Of a stretch of DNA of 64,000 bases, positions 17,247 through 25,590 are shown in pieces. The DNA comes from Pseudomonas jessenii (GTDB lineage Bacteria; Pseudomonadota; Gammaproteobacteria; Pseudomonadales; Pseudomonadaceae). The stretch spans positions 62,001 to 126,000 of the forward strand of contig NZ_NIWT01000009.1 of assembly GCF_002236115.1 (NCBI RefSeq). The letters are read 5' to 3'. Each line of letters begins with the position of its first letter. Within the stretch, counting starts at the first letter, position 1. The translations under genes and the position numbers were made by a program. A model generated the notes under the pieces. That model was not told the origin of the DNA. It made no database searches and saw nothing but the letters and a program-made list of their open reading frames with translations.

Positions 17247-17447
17247 TCAACAACACCGCGTATTGCATTTGCCCCGGCCAAAACGCGCTTCCTGGCGTTC
17301 GCGGAAAAACATCTCATAGCTCATGACTGGCTCGCCCGGACGGTTGCGGGCCATTTGTGCCACGTAGTTGTCGTACTCGGGAACGCCCACCATCAATCGG
17401 GCGCTCTGGCTGAACAATCTGGCGATCTGCTGCAGTTTGCTGAACAT
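17247..17447 (-). CDS. YbdD/YjiX (DUF466) small protein
   Basis: A 66-aa protein with the family core SARLMVGVPEYDNYVAQM, MSYEMFFRERQEARFG and a Cys-rich end. YbdD proteins are normally encoded right after the carbon-starvation peptide/pyruvate transporter gene cstA (btsT) and are needed for its uptake activity. Here no cstA is adjacent, so this copy is an orphan. The end (KCNTRCC) is slightly longer than the usual KGRCC-type tail. A purine-rich AGAGAGA precedes the start. Confidence 0.85.
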   Translation of the reverse strand: MFSKLQQIARLFSQSARLMVGVPEYDNYVAQMARNRPGEPVMSYEMFFRERQEARFGRGKCNTRCC

Positions 17448-17646
17448 GACTGATCTCTCTGTATGCGTGGGACCTGGCCCATGAAACCGCGTTCATGTAT
17501 CTGCACTGTGTCCACATCGGGCGCCTTTGTATTTTCATGTATCCAGGCTCGCACCCGATGCAACGCCGGCAACCCGCTACACTTTCCTCGCTCCGCCGCG
17601 GCACCAAAGCGGTCAAGACCCCTGACTACTGATCTGGAGGTATCCC

Positions 17647-18678
17647 ATGAGCGACAGCAGCGAACTCACCACCTTTACCGGCTGGGCCGCCACCGCAGCG
17701 GGCGCGCCGCTGGAACGCTACAGCTACGATCCCGGTCCGTTGGGCAACGACGAGGTGGAAGTCGCCGTGGAGTATTGCGGCGTCTGCCACTCCGACCAGT
17801 CGTTGATCGACAACGATTGGGGTATCAGCCACTACCCGTTTATTCCCGGCCATGAGGTGGTCGGCCGTATCGTGCGGCTGGGCGACCAGGTTCGCGGTCT
17901 GGAAATGGGGCAACGGGTGGGCATCGGTTGGTACAAGGGCAGTTGCATGCATTGCACCTCGTGCATCGAAGGTTCCCATAACCTGTGTCGCACCGTGCAA
18001 CCGACCATCATCGGCAGCAACGGCGGCTTTGCCGACCGCATTCGTTCGCACTGGGCCTGGGCCCTGCCGATCCCGGCCGGACTCGATCCGGCAATGGCCG
18101 GGCCGCTGTTCTGCGCTGGTTCGACCGTGTTCAACCCGCTGTTGGAATTCGGCATCAAGCCCACTGACCGGGTCGGCGTGGTGGGTATTGGCGGTCTCGG
18201 TCACCTGGCGTTGCGTTTTCTCAACGCCTGGGGCTGCGAAGTCACGGCGTTCACCTCATCGCTGAGCAAGCAGGACGAAGCCAGGCGCCTGGGCGCACAC
18301 AAGGTGGTCGCCTCGACCGATACCAATGCGCTCAATGCCATTGCCGGCACCCTGGACTTTCTGCTGGTCACCGCCAACGCCAACCTCGACTGGAGCGCCA
18401 TGCTCGCCACCCTGCGCGGCAAGGGTCGCCTGCACTTTGTCGGCGTCGTGCCCGATGCCATACCGATGCACGTGTTCGAGCTGATTCCCCAGCAAAAAAC
18501 CATGTCCGCCTCACCGGTCGGCTCGCCCGCCAACACCGCGACCATGCTGGAATTCTGCGCACGCCACCAGATTGTGCCGCAGGTCGAGATGTTTCCCATG
18601 AGCAGCGTCAACGAGGCCATCGATCACTTGCGCAGTGGCAAGGCGCGCTACCGCGTGGTGCTGGACGCCAGTCAGTGA
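17647..18678 (+). CDS. Zinc-dependent NAD(P) alcohol dehydrogenase (YahK/CAD-like)
   Basis: A 343-aa medium-chain dehydrogenase. Catalytic zinc ligands Cys44 and His68-Glu69 region (CGVCHSD, PGHEVVG), four structural-zinc cysteines at 100, 103, 106 and 114 (GSCMHCTSCIEGSHNLC), and Rossmann motif GIGGLGHLA near 182-190. This fits broad-specificity aldehyde reductases related to cinnamyl alcohol dehydrogenase (YahK, YjgB types), usually NADPH-dependent. GGAGGT precedes the start. It stands alone, with a REP palindrome after it. Confidence 0.92.
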   Translation: MSDSSELTTFTGWAATAAGAPLERYSYDPGPLGNDEVEVAVEYCGVCHSDQSLIDNDWGISHYPFIPGHEVVGRIVRLGDQVRGLEMGQRVGIGWYKGSCMHCTSCIEGSHNLCRTVQPTIIGSNGGFADRIRSHWAWALPIPAGLDPAMAGPLFCAGSTVFNPLLEFGIKPTDRVGVVGIGGLGHLALRFLNAWGCEVTAFTSSLSKQDEARRLGAHKVVASTDTNALNAIAGTLDFLLVTANANLDWSAMLATLRGKGRLHFVGVVPDAIPMHVFELIPQQKTMSASPVGSPANTATMLEFCARHQIVPQVEMFPMSSVNEAIDHLRSGKARYRVVLDASQ

Positions 18679-18681
18679 CCT

Positions 18682-18796
18682 TGTAGGAGCTGGCTTGTCG
18701 GGTCGCCGCATCGCAGCGATGGTCGTTAACGATAACGCGCGTGAGCTGGATAAACGCGGCGCATTTGAGTCCATCGCCGGCAAGCCGGCTCCTACA
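18682..18796. repeat. REP-type palindrome (TGTAGGAG subtype)
   Basis: Starts TGTAGGAGCTGGCTTG and ends with the inverted CAAGCCGGCTCCTACA, with a degenerate middle containing GTTAACGATAACGCG. It lies between two convergent genes and may serve as transcript end. Confidence 0.8.
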
Positions 18797-18804
18797 AATC
18801 CCCC

Positions 18805-20355
18805 TCAGGGATTGGCTACCTGCGCAGGCGCCAATGGCATGTGCAGGTCATTCCAGCTGAACCGATAGGCTTTGCCGGCTTCTTGCGGCAGGCATTTGCC
18901 GTTGTCGGCATCCGCGCCCACGATCGACCAGTTCGCCCGGGCGTTTTCCCCCAATTCACGGGCCGCTTCGGGTTTGAAGCACTGCTTCAGTACGTCATCC
19001 GGCACCAATGCGTAGGCCTTGGGGTGTTCGCGCAGATACAGCGCGGCCTTTTCGATGGTCGAATTGTCCATGCCGAAATGCACGATCGGTTGCCGGGCGA
19101 ACAACCAGTGCCCCTCCTCCCAGTTGACCAGCACCAGATCGGCGCCCCGGGTCATGGACGCCGCCTGGGTCATGAGCACCTGATCAACGTTGGTGCCGTC
19201 CTTGAGCGGTTCGATGAAACCACGGGCGAACCACAACGCGAACCAGGTCGCCACCAGTGCCGGGAACACCCGACGCATACGCGGGTGCCGTTTGAACCAG
19301 CGCGTGAGCAGCCACGGGATCAACGGCGCGGCGACCAGCACCAGCCCAGGCAGCGCCGGGTAGATGTACAACTTGCGCTTGCCTGTGCTGATGCAGAAAA
19401 ACAGCACCACCAGTACCACCCAACCGAGCAACACCAAGACCCGGCCGTCGCGTTTTTGCAACTGACGGCGCCAGGCCGGCACCAGCCATGGCAGCACCAG
19501 CACCAGTGGTAGCCAATACTGCGGGATTACGTTGGTGAAGAAATACCAGAACGGTTCGCGGTGATGCCACGCGGCGGCATAGCGGCCCGCGGTCTGGCGC
19601 AGGAGGATCTCCCGCGCATAGGCAACTTCGTCCGCGCTGCCATTGAAGAGGATGGACAAGGCCAGGGGCAACAGCCAGATCGCGATGGCGCCAAGCATCA
19701 GCGCAAACCCGAGCAACCACTTGCGCGCCTCGCCCGGCATCGCCACCACACCGGGCCAGCCTTTGCGCACCCCATAGGCGTAGGGAATCAGCAACAGTGC
19801 CGGCAGGAAACCCACACCTTTGGTGATCACGCCAATGCCCATGGCCGCGCAGCCCGCGTAGAACCAGCGCCACGCAGGTCCCAGCAGCAGGTGCCGCGCC
19901 AGACCGTACAGGCCCAGGGAGGTGAACAGAATCAAGAAGCTGTCGATCTGACCGGTGCGCAGGATGCTGTAGGTCTGGTAGGTCGCCAGGTACAACAGCG
20001 CGGCGTTGCGCCCGGTACGCTGGGTCCACAGGCGACGGCCCAGGTCATAAACCATCGCCGTGACCGTCACCGCCGAAAACAGTCCCGGGATATAAAGCGC
20101 GATGTTGGGTTTGCCGGTCAGCCAGGTGAAGAACGCCACCGTCCACATGAAAATCGGCGGCTTGTCGCCGTAGATCTCGGCGGCCCGGTGCGGAATCAGC
20201 CACGAGCCGCTCTGCAGCATCTCCAGCGCGACACCGAGGAAACGCTCCTCGTCCACATTCTGAGCCTGACGCAACCCCATGCCCGCGCCGATCAGCAACA
20301 GAGCAAGCAGCATCAGCCCCAGGCACTCGACCCTGGGCGACAACGATCTACGCAT
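18805..20355 (-). CDS. ArnT-like GT83 glycosyltransferase
   Basis: A 516-aa multi-spanning transferase. The first periplasmic loop has the catalytic acid pair in QNVDEERFLG (Asp35-Glu36) and then IYGDKPPIFMW, as in ArnT and related PMT-superfamily enzymes that move a sugar from undecaprenyl phosphate onto lipid A or LPS core. About ten hydrophobic helices are followed by a soluble periplasmic C-terminal domain. Its ATG overlaps the stop of the LAB_N gene by 8 nt, so translation is coupled. No other arn gene (arnA, B, D) is next to it, so the sugar is probably not Ara4N. Confidence 0.9.
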   Translation of the reverse strand: MRRSLSPRVECLGLMLLALLLIGAGMGLRQAQNVDEERFLGVALEMLQSGSWLIPHRAAEIYGDKPPIFMWTVAFFTWLTGKPNIALYIPGLFSAVTVTAMVYDLGRRLWTQRTGRNAALLYLATYQTYSILRTGQIDSFLILFTSLGLYGLARHLLLGPAWRWFYAGCAAMGIGVITKGVGFLPALLLIPYAYGVRKGWPGVVAMPGEARKWLLGFALMLGAIAIWLLPLALSILFNGSADEVAYAREILLRQTAGRYAAAWHHREPFWYFFTNVIPQYWLPLVLVLPWLVPAWRRQLQKRDGRVLVLLGWVVLVVLFFCISTGKRKLYIYPALPGLVLVAAPLIPWLLTRWFKRHPRMRRVFPALVATWFALWFARGFIEPLKDGTNVDQVLMTQAASMTRGADLVLVNWEEGHWLFARQPIVHFGMDNSTIEKAALYLREHPKAYALVPDDVLKQCFKPEAARELGENARANWSIVGADADNGKCLPQEAGKAYRFSWNDLHMPLAPAQVANP

Positions 20356-20638
20356 TGCTTATTCCTTTGCGCTTCTGATTTTTGGCAATCAATTGCAGGT
20401 TGCGAAAATAGACCAGGGAGCCAAACGCCTGCCCGACGATGAACACCGGGTCCTGGCGGTAAATGGCATAGGCGAGCAACAAGGTGCTGCCGACGATGCT
20501 CAGGTACCAGAAGTTGGTCGGGATCACGCTGCGTTTCTTGTACTCGCTGTACAACCACTGCAAGACAAACCGCCCGGTAAAGGCAGCCTGCCCGGCAAAG
20601 CCGACCAGCAACCACAAGGTTTCACGGGTCAGAATCAT
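20348..20638 (-). CDS. LAB_N-domain membrane protein
   Basis: Start 20638 (ATGA overlap with the preceding glycosyltransferase, AGGAGC upstream) gives 96 aa with three hydrophobic segments. The motifs GQAAFTGRFVLQWLYSEYKK and IPTNFWYLSIVGS match the LAB_N domain, named from the N-terminal extension of some lipid-A-disaccharide synthases. Stand-alone LAB_N proteins are frequently encoded between a GT2 and a GT83 gene, as here. Their molecular role is unsettled; they resemble flippase-like small membrane proteins. Confidence 0.88.
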   Translation of the reverse strand: MILTRETLWLLVGFAGQAAFTGRFVLQWLYSEYKKRSVIPTNFWYLSIVGSTLLLAYAIYRQDPVFIVGQAFGSLVYFRNLQLIAKNQKRKGISNA

Positions 20639-21375
20639 CCTTCGAGCTCCTGGGCCTGGGTGTTCAGGCGCGTGCGTTTGATCAGCCACCAGACGCCGAT
20701 CAAGTCAAGAATGCCGACCAGCGCGCGGTCGAGGTTGCCGTATTTCGACACCCCGGCCGTGCGCGGACGGTGGTTGACCGGGTGCACGATCATGCGCCCG
20801 TTATGACGCTGGATCAGCGCCGGAATATAGCGATGCATGTGGTCGAAGTACGGCAGGCGCAAGAACGCTGCGCGCTCGATCAGCTTCAGGCCACAACCGG
20901 TGTCCGGGGTGGCGTCCTTGAGCAGGCGCCGGCGCAGGTTGTTGGCGAACCGCGAGGCGTAGCGCTTGCTCGCGGTGTCACGGCGATTGACCCGGTGCCC
21001 GGCCACCAGTTGTACATCGACCTTGCCCGGTTCGCCGCGCACCAGCGCCAGCATGCCGGGAATGTCCGCCGGGTCGTTCTGGCCGTCGCCATCGAGGGTC
21101 GCCAGCCACTGCCCGCGTGCCTCACGGGCCGCGTGGTACAGCGAGGTGCTCTGCCCCAGCGACCGCTCGTGATGCAGGATGCGCAAGGTGTTCAAGCCGT
21201 CATGGCGGATCTGCCGCAGTTCCTGCAGGGTCGAATCGGTGCTGCCATCGTCGACCACGATGATTTCGTAAGCCTCATCGGCCAGCGCCACGCGGACTTC
21301 TTCAAGCAATGGCTTGAGGTTGTTCGCTTCGTTCTTGGCGGGAATCACTACGGATACAAAAATGTCTTGGCTCAT
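20635..21375 (-). CDS. GT2 polyprenyl-phosphate glycosyltransferase
   Basis: A 246-aa GT-A fold enzyme: SVVIPAKNEANNL at the start, VDDGSTD (41-47), the DxD motif in TLDGDGQND, and DTGCGLKLI before the acceptor region. It has one weak C-terminal hydrophobic stretch (VGILDLIGVWW), like dolichol-phosphate-mannose and RgtE-type synthases. The expected role is to load a sugar onto polyprenyl phosphate on the cytoplasmic face for use by the ArnT-like enzyme. The gene ends inside the LAB_N start (ATGA). Confidence 0.9.
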   Translation of the reverse strand: MSQDIFVSVVIPAKNEANNLKPLLEEVRVALADEAYEIIVVDDGSTDSTLQELRQIRHDGLNTLRILHHERSLGQSTSLYHAAREARGQWLATLDGDGQNDPADIPGMLALVRGEPGKVDVQLVAGHRVNRRDTASKRYASRFANNLRRRLLKDATPDTGCGLKLIERAAFLRLPYFDHMHRYIPALIQRHNGRMIVHPVNHRPRTAGVSKYGNLDRALVGILDLIGVWWLIKRTRLNTQAQELEG

Positions 21376-21423
21376 GGGGTCTCTCTCGCCTTTTTTGATT
21401 GTTCGAGATCAGAGGCGAACGCT

Positions 21424-22401
21424 TCAAATCTGATAGAACTGCCGATACCACTTCACGAATTCACCGACGCCGGTTTCCAGCGTCACCTGCGGGCTGAAGC
21501 CCACCCAATCGGACAGCGCCGAGACATCGGCCCAGGTCTTGACCACGTCACCGGCCTGCATTGGCAAGTAGTTGCGCCGGGCCTGCAGGTCCAGGGCTGA
21601 TTCCAGGCACTCGACGAAATCCAGCAACGCCACCGGCATGCCGCGACCGATGTTGAAGAGCCGGTTGACCCCGGCGACAGAGCCTTCCGGCACCGGAGGC
21701 CTTGGCCGCAGTCGGGCGATCCCTTCGACAATGTCGTCGACAAAGGTGAAGTCGCGGTACATCTGCCCCTGGTTGTAGATGTCGATGGGCAGGCCTTTGA
21801 GGATGGCGTCGGTAAACTTGAACAGCGCCATATCCGGACGACCCCACGGGCCGTAGACGGTAAAGAAGCGCAGGCCACTGGCTTTCAGGCCATACAAATG
21901 GCAGTAACTTTCAGCCAGCAGTTCATTGGCGCGCTTGCTGGCGGCGTACAGCGAAACGGGATGATCGACAGGGTCCTCGACACTGAATGGCATCTTGCTG
22001 TTGGCGCCGTACACCGAACTGCTCGAGGCGTAGATCAGGTGCTCGGGGCGATGGTGCCGACAGGCTTCCAGCACATTGAGGAAACCCACGAGGTTCGATT
22101 GCCCGTAGACATCCGGGTTGTCCAGCGAGTAGCGCACCCCGGCCTGGGCCGCCAGGTGCACCACCTCGGTAAAAGCGTGTTGTTGAAACAGGCTCATCAG
22201 GGCAGGTTTATCGACGATGTCCATTTTCCGGAAGCGAAAACCCGGCAGAGTCTCCAGCACCTTGAGACGTGCGTGCTTGAGTTCCACGTCGTAATAGTCG
22301 TTGAGGTTATCGATACCAACGACCTCCTGACCCTCGCGGCACAGGCGCTGGACCGTATGAAAGCCGATGAAACCGGCCGCACCGGTGACCAGGACGGTCA
22401 T
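21424..22401 (-). CDS. NAD-dependent epimerase, UDP-glucuronate 4-epimerase-like
   Basis: A 325-aa extended short-chain dehydrogenase. Nucleotide motif GAAGFIG (7-13), catalytic serine run YASSSSVYG (124-132), Tyr152-x3-Lys156 (LYAASKR), and DNLNDYYDVELK, which is characteristic of UDP-glucuronate 4-epimerases (CapI/LpsL type). Product would be UDP-galacturonate. It is the first gene of the cassette, 48 nt before the GT2 gene. UDP-glucose dehydrogenase, needed to supply UDP-glucuronate, is not in the window. Confidence 0.88.
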   Translation of the reverse strand: MTVLVTGAAGFIGFHTVQRLCREGQEVVGIDNLNDYYDVELKHARLKVLETLPGFRFRKMDIVDKPALMSLFQQHAFTEVVHLAAQAGVRYSLDNPDVYGQSNLVGFLNVLEACRHHRPEHLIYASSSSVYGANSKMPFSVEDPVDHPVSLYAASKRANELLAESYCHLYGLKASGLRFFTVYGPWGRPDMALFKFTDAILKGLPIDIYNQGQMYRDFTFVDDIVEGIARLRPRPPVPEGSVAGVNRLFNIGRGMPVALLDFVECLESALDLQARRNYLPMQAGDVVKTWADVSALSDWVGFSPQVTLETGVGEFVKWYRQFYQI

Positions 22402-22599
22402 GGGAAGCGCGCCGGCGACTGCGCCGCGATCGACGCGAGATGACTGATCCGGACCCTCGTCAACTTCATGTGTAGTCCCTGCTTATGGCTTCATTCGCGC
22501 ACGGTTGCGTTATGAAGCTTATAAAACAGACACATTTCAGTTTGGATAACGCCTCGCGCCACCTCGAAAAAATAAAATATCCGGCCGAAAACACCGTGG

Positions 22600-23220
22600 T
22601 TATCTGGCCGATCCGCCATGGGGTTTGTAAAACCGGAACAAACCGATATCCACGGTCCTGATGTACTGCCTGGCCCAATCCGGCTTGACGGTACGATCAT
22701 GGAAATACAGGGCACCCTGGGTGCGATCCGGCAGTTCCTTGTTCAGGGCCTTGCGCGCGATTTCCTTGGCCATCGCGTAAGGCACTTCTTCCTGGACCGA
22801 GTCGGACTTACCGTCGCACCACCAGGAAAACTGGCAACTCTTGGTTTCCGAACCCTGCTTGACCACTTTGCACACCGTGTCCGGAAAGCCCTCATGGCCC
22901 AGGCGATTCATGACCACGTTGGCCACTGCCTCCATGTCGGCGGCGTCCTTGCCCTTGGCTTCCCAGTAAATGGACCGGGCCAGGCAGGTGATCGCATCGT
23001 CCAGCGGCGCGGCGCCGGCCGGGTCGACAGCCTGGACTTCTGAAGGGGTAATGGCTTCTGCCTTGGGCGCTGGTGCCGGGTTGTTGCTCTCGGCGGCTTT
23101 GTGTTCCAGTACCTCGGCCTTGTTCTCGGCCGATTCCTGTTTTTGTTCTTGATCCGTAGCGGATACCGGGCCGGCAAGCAACGTCAGAGCGAGGCAGGTG
23201 GCGATCCAGTCGAAGCGCAT
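22600..23220 (-). CDS. Secreted cell wall hydrolase, SleB/CwlJ family
   Basis: About 206 aa from the ATG at 23220 (signal peptide ending near PVSA-TDQ; a GTG at 23232 would add four residues). A low-complexity Ala/Glu/Pro linker (about 24-75) leads to the SleB/CwlJ catalytic domain: LARSIYWEAKGKDAADMEAVANVVMNR with the catalytic Glu, then CQFSWWCDG and GALYFHDR. Gram-negative members cleave peptidoglycan and act in the periplasm or outer membrane. Two extra cysteine-containing segments may form disulfides. Monocistronic. Confidence 0.87.
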   Translation of the reverse strand: MRFDWIATCLALTLLAGPVSATDQEQKQESAENKAEVLEHKAAESNNPAPAPKAEAITPSEVQAVDPAGAAPLDDAITCLARSIYWEAKGKDAADMEAVANVVMNRLGHEGFPDTVCKVVKQGSETKSCQFSWWCDGKSDSVQEEVPYAMAKEIARKALNKELPDRTQGALYFHDRTVKPDWARQYIRTVDIGLFRFYKPHGGSAR

Positions 23221-23362
23221 GGTCGGTGTCACTTGGTGAGTGGTTCAATTGAGTCTAGTAGTGAAATGATTTCGCCCCCCCCACTACACTCTGGATAAAT
23301 CCGTTGTCTTAGATGGGCCAACTTCGCGCATCATGGGCGCAATCTGCTCAAGGGGGATTTTC

Positions 23363-24214
23363 ATGGGTTTCATTTCATCCGCAATGCGTTTGGCCGGTGT
23401 ATCACTGGGCCTGGTATTCGCCGCCAACGCCGTGGCGGCCGACGAAGCGCAATTGATCGAATCGATCAACGTCTACCGTAGCCAACCGCAGCGCTGCGCA
23501 GGCCAGGCTTCATCGGAGCTGCCACCCCTGTCGGCCGACCCGCGCCTGGTGCTGACCGCCCCGAACATCGGTAATCTGCAGCAGGCCATGGTCACTGCCG
23601 GTTATCCCATGAAGAATGTGCAGGCCATCAGCCTGTCCGGGCCTCGCGATGCCGCCTCGGCGATGAAGGCGATTCAGGAGAGCTTTTGCCAGATCGTCCT
23701 CGACCCGCAATTCGTCGATGTCGGCGTCAGCCGCCAGGACCGTGAATGGCGCATCGTGGTCGCACGGCCGTTGTTGAGCGCACGCCTGGGCGACGCGCAG
23801 GCCGAAGGCCAGAAGCTGCTCACCGAACTCAACGCCGCACGCACCCGACCACGCCAATGCGGCGCGCAGTCCTTCGCCGCCGCGCCACCGCTGGCCTGGA
23901 ACGCCACGCTGGCCACCGCCGCCGAAGGCAACGCCCGCTCCATGGCCAACAACAACTACTTCGATCACAAGGACCGCGATGGCCGCACCCCGGGCGACCG
24001 CGCGGAACTGGCCGGCTACGACTTCCAGCAGATCGGCGAAAACATCGCCGCCGGCCAAGACACCGCACACAAGGTGGTCGAAGGCTGGCTGGCCAGCCCC
24101 GGCCATTGCGCCAACCTGATGAACCCACAGTTTCGCGAACTGGGCGCGGCTTACGCGACCGATCCGAAGAGCGATGCGGGGATTTACTGGACGGCGATGT
24201 TTGGGGCGCAGTAA
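23363..24214 (+). CDS. Secreted CAP-domain (SCP/PR1-like) protein
   Basis: Start 23363 has AAGGGGGA upstream and opens a signal peptide ending at VAADEA; the longer ATG at 23333 is not favoured. About 283 aa. The C-terminal ~150 residues are a CAP domain with WNATLATAAEGNARSM, the metal-site histidine in YFDHKDRDG, GENIAAG and SPGHCANLM. The N-terminal ~130 residues repeat the same layout in degenerate form (LIESINVYRSQPQRC aligned with LLTELNAARTRPRQC), suggesting an ancient duplication whose first copy lost its site. Function in bacteria is not established. Confidence 0.87.
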   Translation: MGFISSAMRLAGVSLGLVFAANAVAADEAQLIESINVYRSQPQRCAGQASSELPPLSADPRLVLTAPNIGNLQQAMVTAGYPMKNVQAISLSGPRDAASAMKAIQESFCQIVLDPQFVDVGVSRQDREWRIVVARPLLSARLGDAQAEGQKLLTELNAARTRPRQCGAQSFAAAPPLAWNATLATAAEGNARSMANNNYFDHKDRDGRTPGDRAELAGYDFQQIGENIAAGQDTAHKVVEGWLASPGHCANLMNPQFRELGAAYATDPKSDAGIYWTAMFGAQ

Positions 24215-24261
24215 TGACAAGACTCTGAATGTGTCGCGGACGGGCCATCCAACGGGGCACC

Positions 24262-25063
24262 TGCAGGGGCGATGCTTGCTCGCGATGGACGTCAACGATA
24301 ACGCGGGTTGTCTGAATGCCCGCGTTGTCCTGGCGTTTTTCGCGAGCAAGCTCGCTCCTACACGGAAACGAGTTCAATTGCGATCAGGCCGGCCGATGGG
24401 GCAGATCGAGATCAAAAGCCAGAGCGACCTCGTACCTGTAGGAGCGAGCCTGCTCGCGATGGACGTCAACGATAACGCGGGTTGTCTGAAAGCCCGCGTT
24501 GTCCTGGCGTTTTTCGCGAGCAAGCTCGCTCCTACACGGAAACGAGCTCAATTGCGATCAGGCCGGCCGATGGGGCAGATCAAAATCAAAAGCCCGAGCT
24601 ACCTCGTACCTGTAGGAGCGAGCCTGCTCGCGATGGACGTCAACGATAACGCGGGTTGTCTGAATGCCCGCGTTGTCCTGGCGTTTTTCGCGAGCAAGCT
24701 CGCTCCTACACGGAAACGAGTTCAATTGCGATCAGGCCGGCCGATGGGGCAGATCGAGATCAAAAGCCAGAGCGACCTCGTACCTGTAGGAGCGAGCCTG
24801 CTCGCGATGGACGTCAACGATAACGCGGGTTGTCTGAAAGCCCGCGTTGTCCTGGCGTTTTTCGCGAGCAAGCTCGCTCCTACACGGAAACGAGCTCAAT
24901 TGCGATCGGGCAGGCAGGCCGATGGGGCAGATCAAAATCAAAAGCCCGAGCTACCTCGTACCTGTAGGAGCGAGCCTGCTCGCGATGGACGTCAACGATA
25001 ACGCGGGTTGTCTGAATGCCCGCGTTGTTCAGACGTTTTTCGCGAGCAAGCATCGCTCCTACA
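24262..25063. repeat. Tandem REP array, five units of about 174 bp
   Basis: The marker GATGGACGTCAACG occurs at 24284, 24458, 24632, 24806 and 24984, so periods are 174, 174, 174 and 178. Each unit holds a REP pair (TGTAGGAGCGAGC ... GCTCGCTCCTACA) plus a spacer of about 80 bp. Units alternate between two versions (GAATGCCCGCG/GAGTTCAATT and GAAAGCCCGCG/GAGCTCAATT), giving A-B-A-B-A, so the array grew by copying a 348-bp dimer. Because 174 is a multiple of three, an open frame crosses it; I take that as accidental. Confidence 0.9.
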
Positions 25064-25080
25064 GATAAACGACTTCTAAT

Positions 25081-25345
25081 TGTGATCAGGCCGGCCGATA
25101 GGCCGCCTCGGGCGCTTTTGCGGTACACGCCCCCTCGTGAGGCCGAGCGGAGGTTCTGCGTAGTGGGCAACCCGGCATGGATGCCGGGTTAGCCGCCGCC
25201 GGCCATGGATGGCCGATGGCGGCGGGCCCACGGAGCAGGACCGGAGCGAGGGCATGCCGAGCCACAGCGAGGCACCGAACGTCAGGGGCAAGAGCCCTTG
25301 GTTACTTGGGGCTTTTCCAAGTGACCCGCTGTAAGAGCGGAACCA
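25081..25345. repeat. Structured intergenic element of the pseudomonad type
   Basis: A GC-rich non-coding stretch with several inverted repeats: CAACCCGGCATGGATGCCGGGTT (25169-25191), GGCCATGGATGGCC and a GCCGCC/GGCGGC pair, followed by GAGGCACCGAACGTCAGGGG and CTTGGTTACTTGGGGCTTTT. From memory such sequence occurs many times between genes in P. fluorescens-type genomes; only one copy is here, so this is unverified. It ends near a short (AATCC)3 run at 25380-25395. Confidence 0.5.
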
Positions 25346-25440
25346 TAGGTGGTCGTTACCGCAGGAATGGATATTCACCCAATCCAATCCAATCCATGCA
25401 TACGCATCAACGTGAACTGGAACTCCTTAATGACTGGCCA

Positions 25441-25590
25441 TCAGTGGCTACTCATCCCCGCCGCATGCATCAACATCCTCAATCCCCCCGCCACCACTCC
25501 CAACGCAACCACACTGCCCAGCCAGATCACCACCAGCCACCCAAGTCGCTTGTACCAAGGTGCCCGTTCACAAGAATCAATGGTAGCCAT
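25441..25590 (-). CDS. DUF2474 micro-protein of the cio operon
   Basis: A 49-aa ORF too short for most gene callers. It starts MATIDSCERAPWYKRLGWLV and continues as one transmembrane helix (VVIWLGSVVALGVVAGGL). Its ATG lies inside the last codons of cioB, a 14-nt overlap in another frame. DUF2474 proteins occur just after cyanide-insensitive bd oxidase genes and are thought to play the part of CydX, a small subunit stabilising the oxidase. That role is by analogy. Confidence 0.82.
   Translation of the reverse strand: MATIDSCERAPWYKRLGWLVVIWLGSVVALGVVAGGLRMLMHAAGMSSH

Noticed and set aside
18805..20355. Ara4N transferase (arnT) of a full arn operon
   Set aside because: The enzyme is ArnT-like, but no arnA, arnB, arnC or arnD gene adjoins it and the companion epimerase points to a uronic acid instead.
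24174..25001. 275-codon open frame through the 174-bp array
   Set aside because: It is produced by a repeat length divisible by three; the translation repeats REP DNA and the start lies inside the CAP gene in another frame.
24262..25063. CRISPR array
   Set aside because: The repeats are 174 bp, palindromic REP pairs, with spacers that are themselves repeated and no cas gene nearby. The 136-bp array at 32862-33225 is rejected for the same reason.
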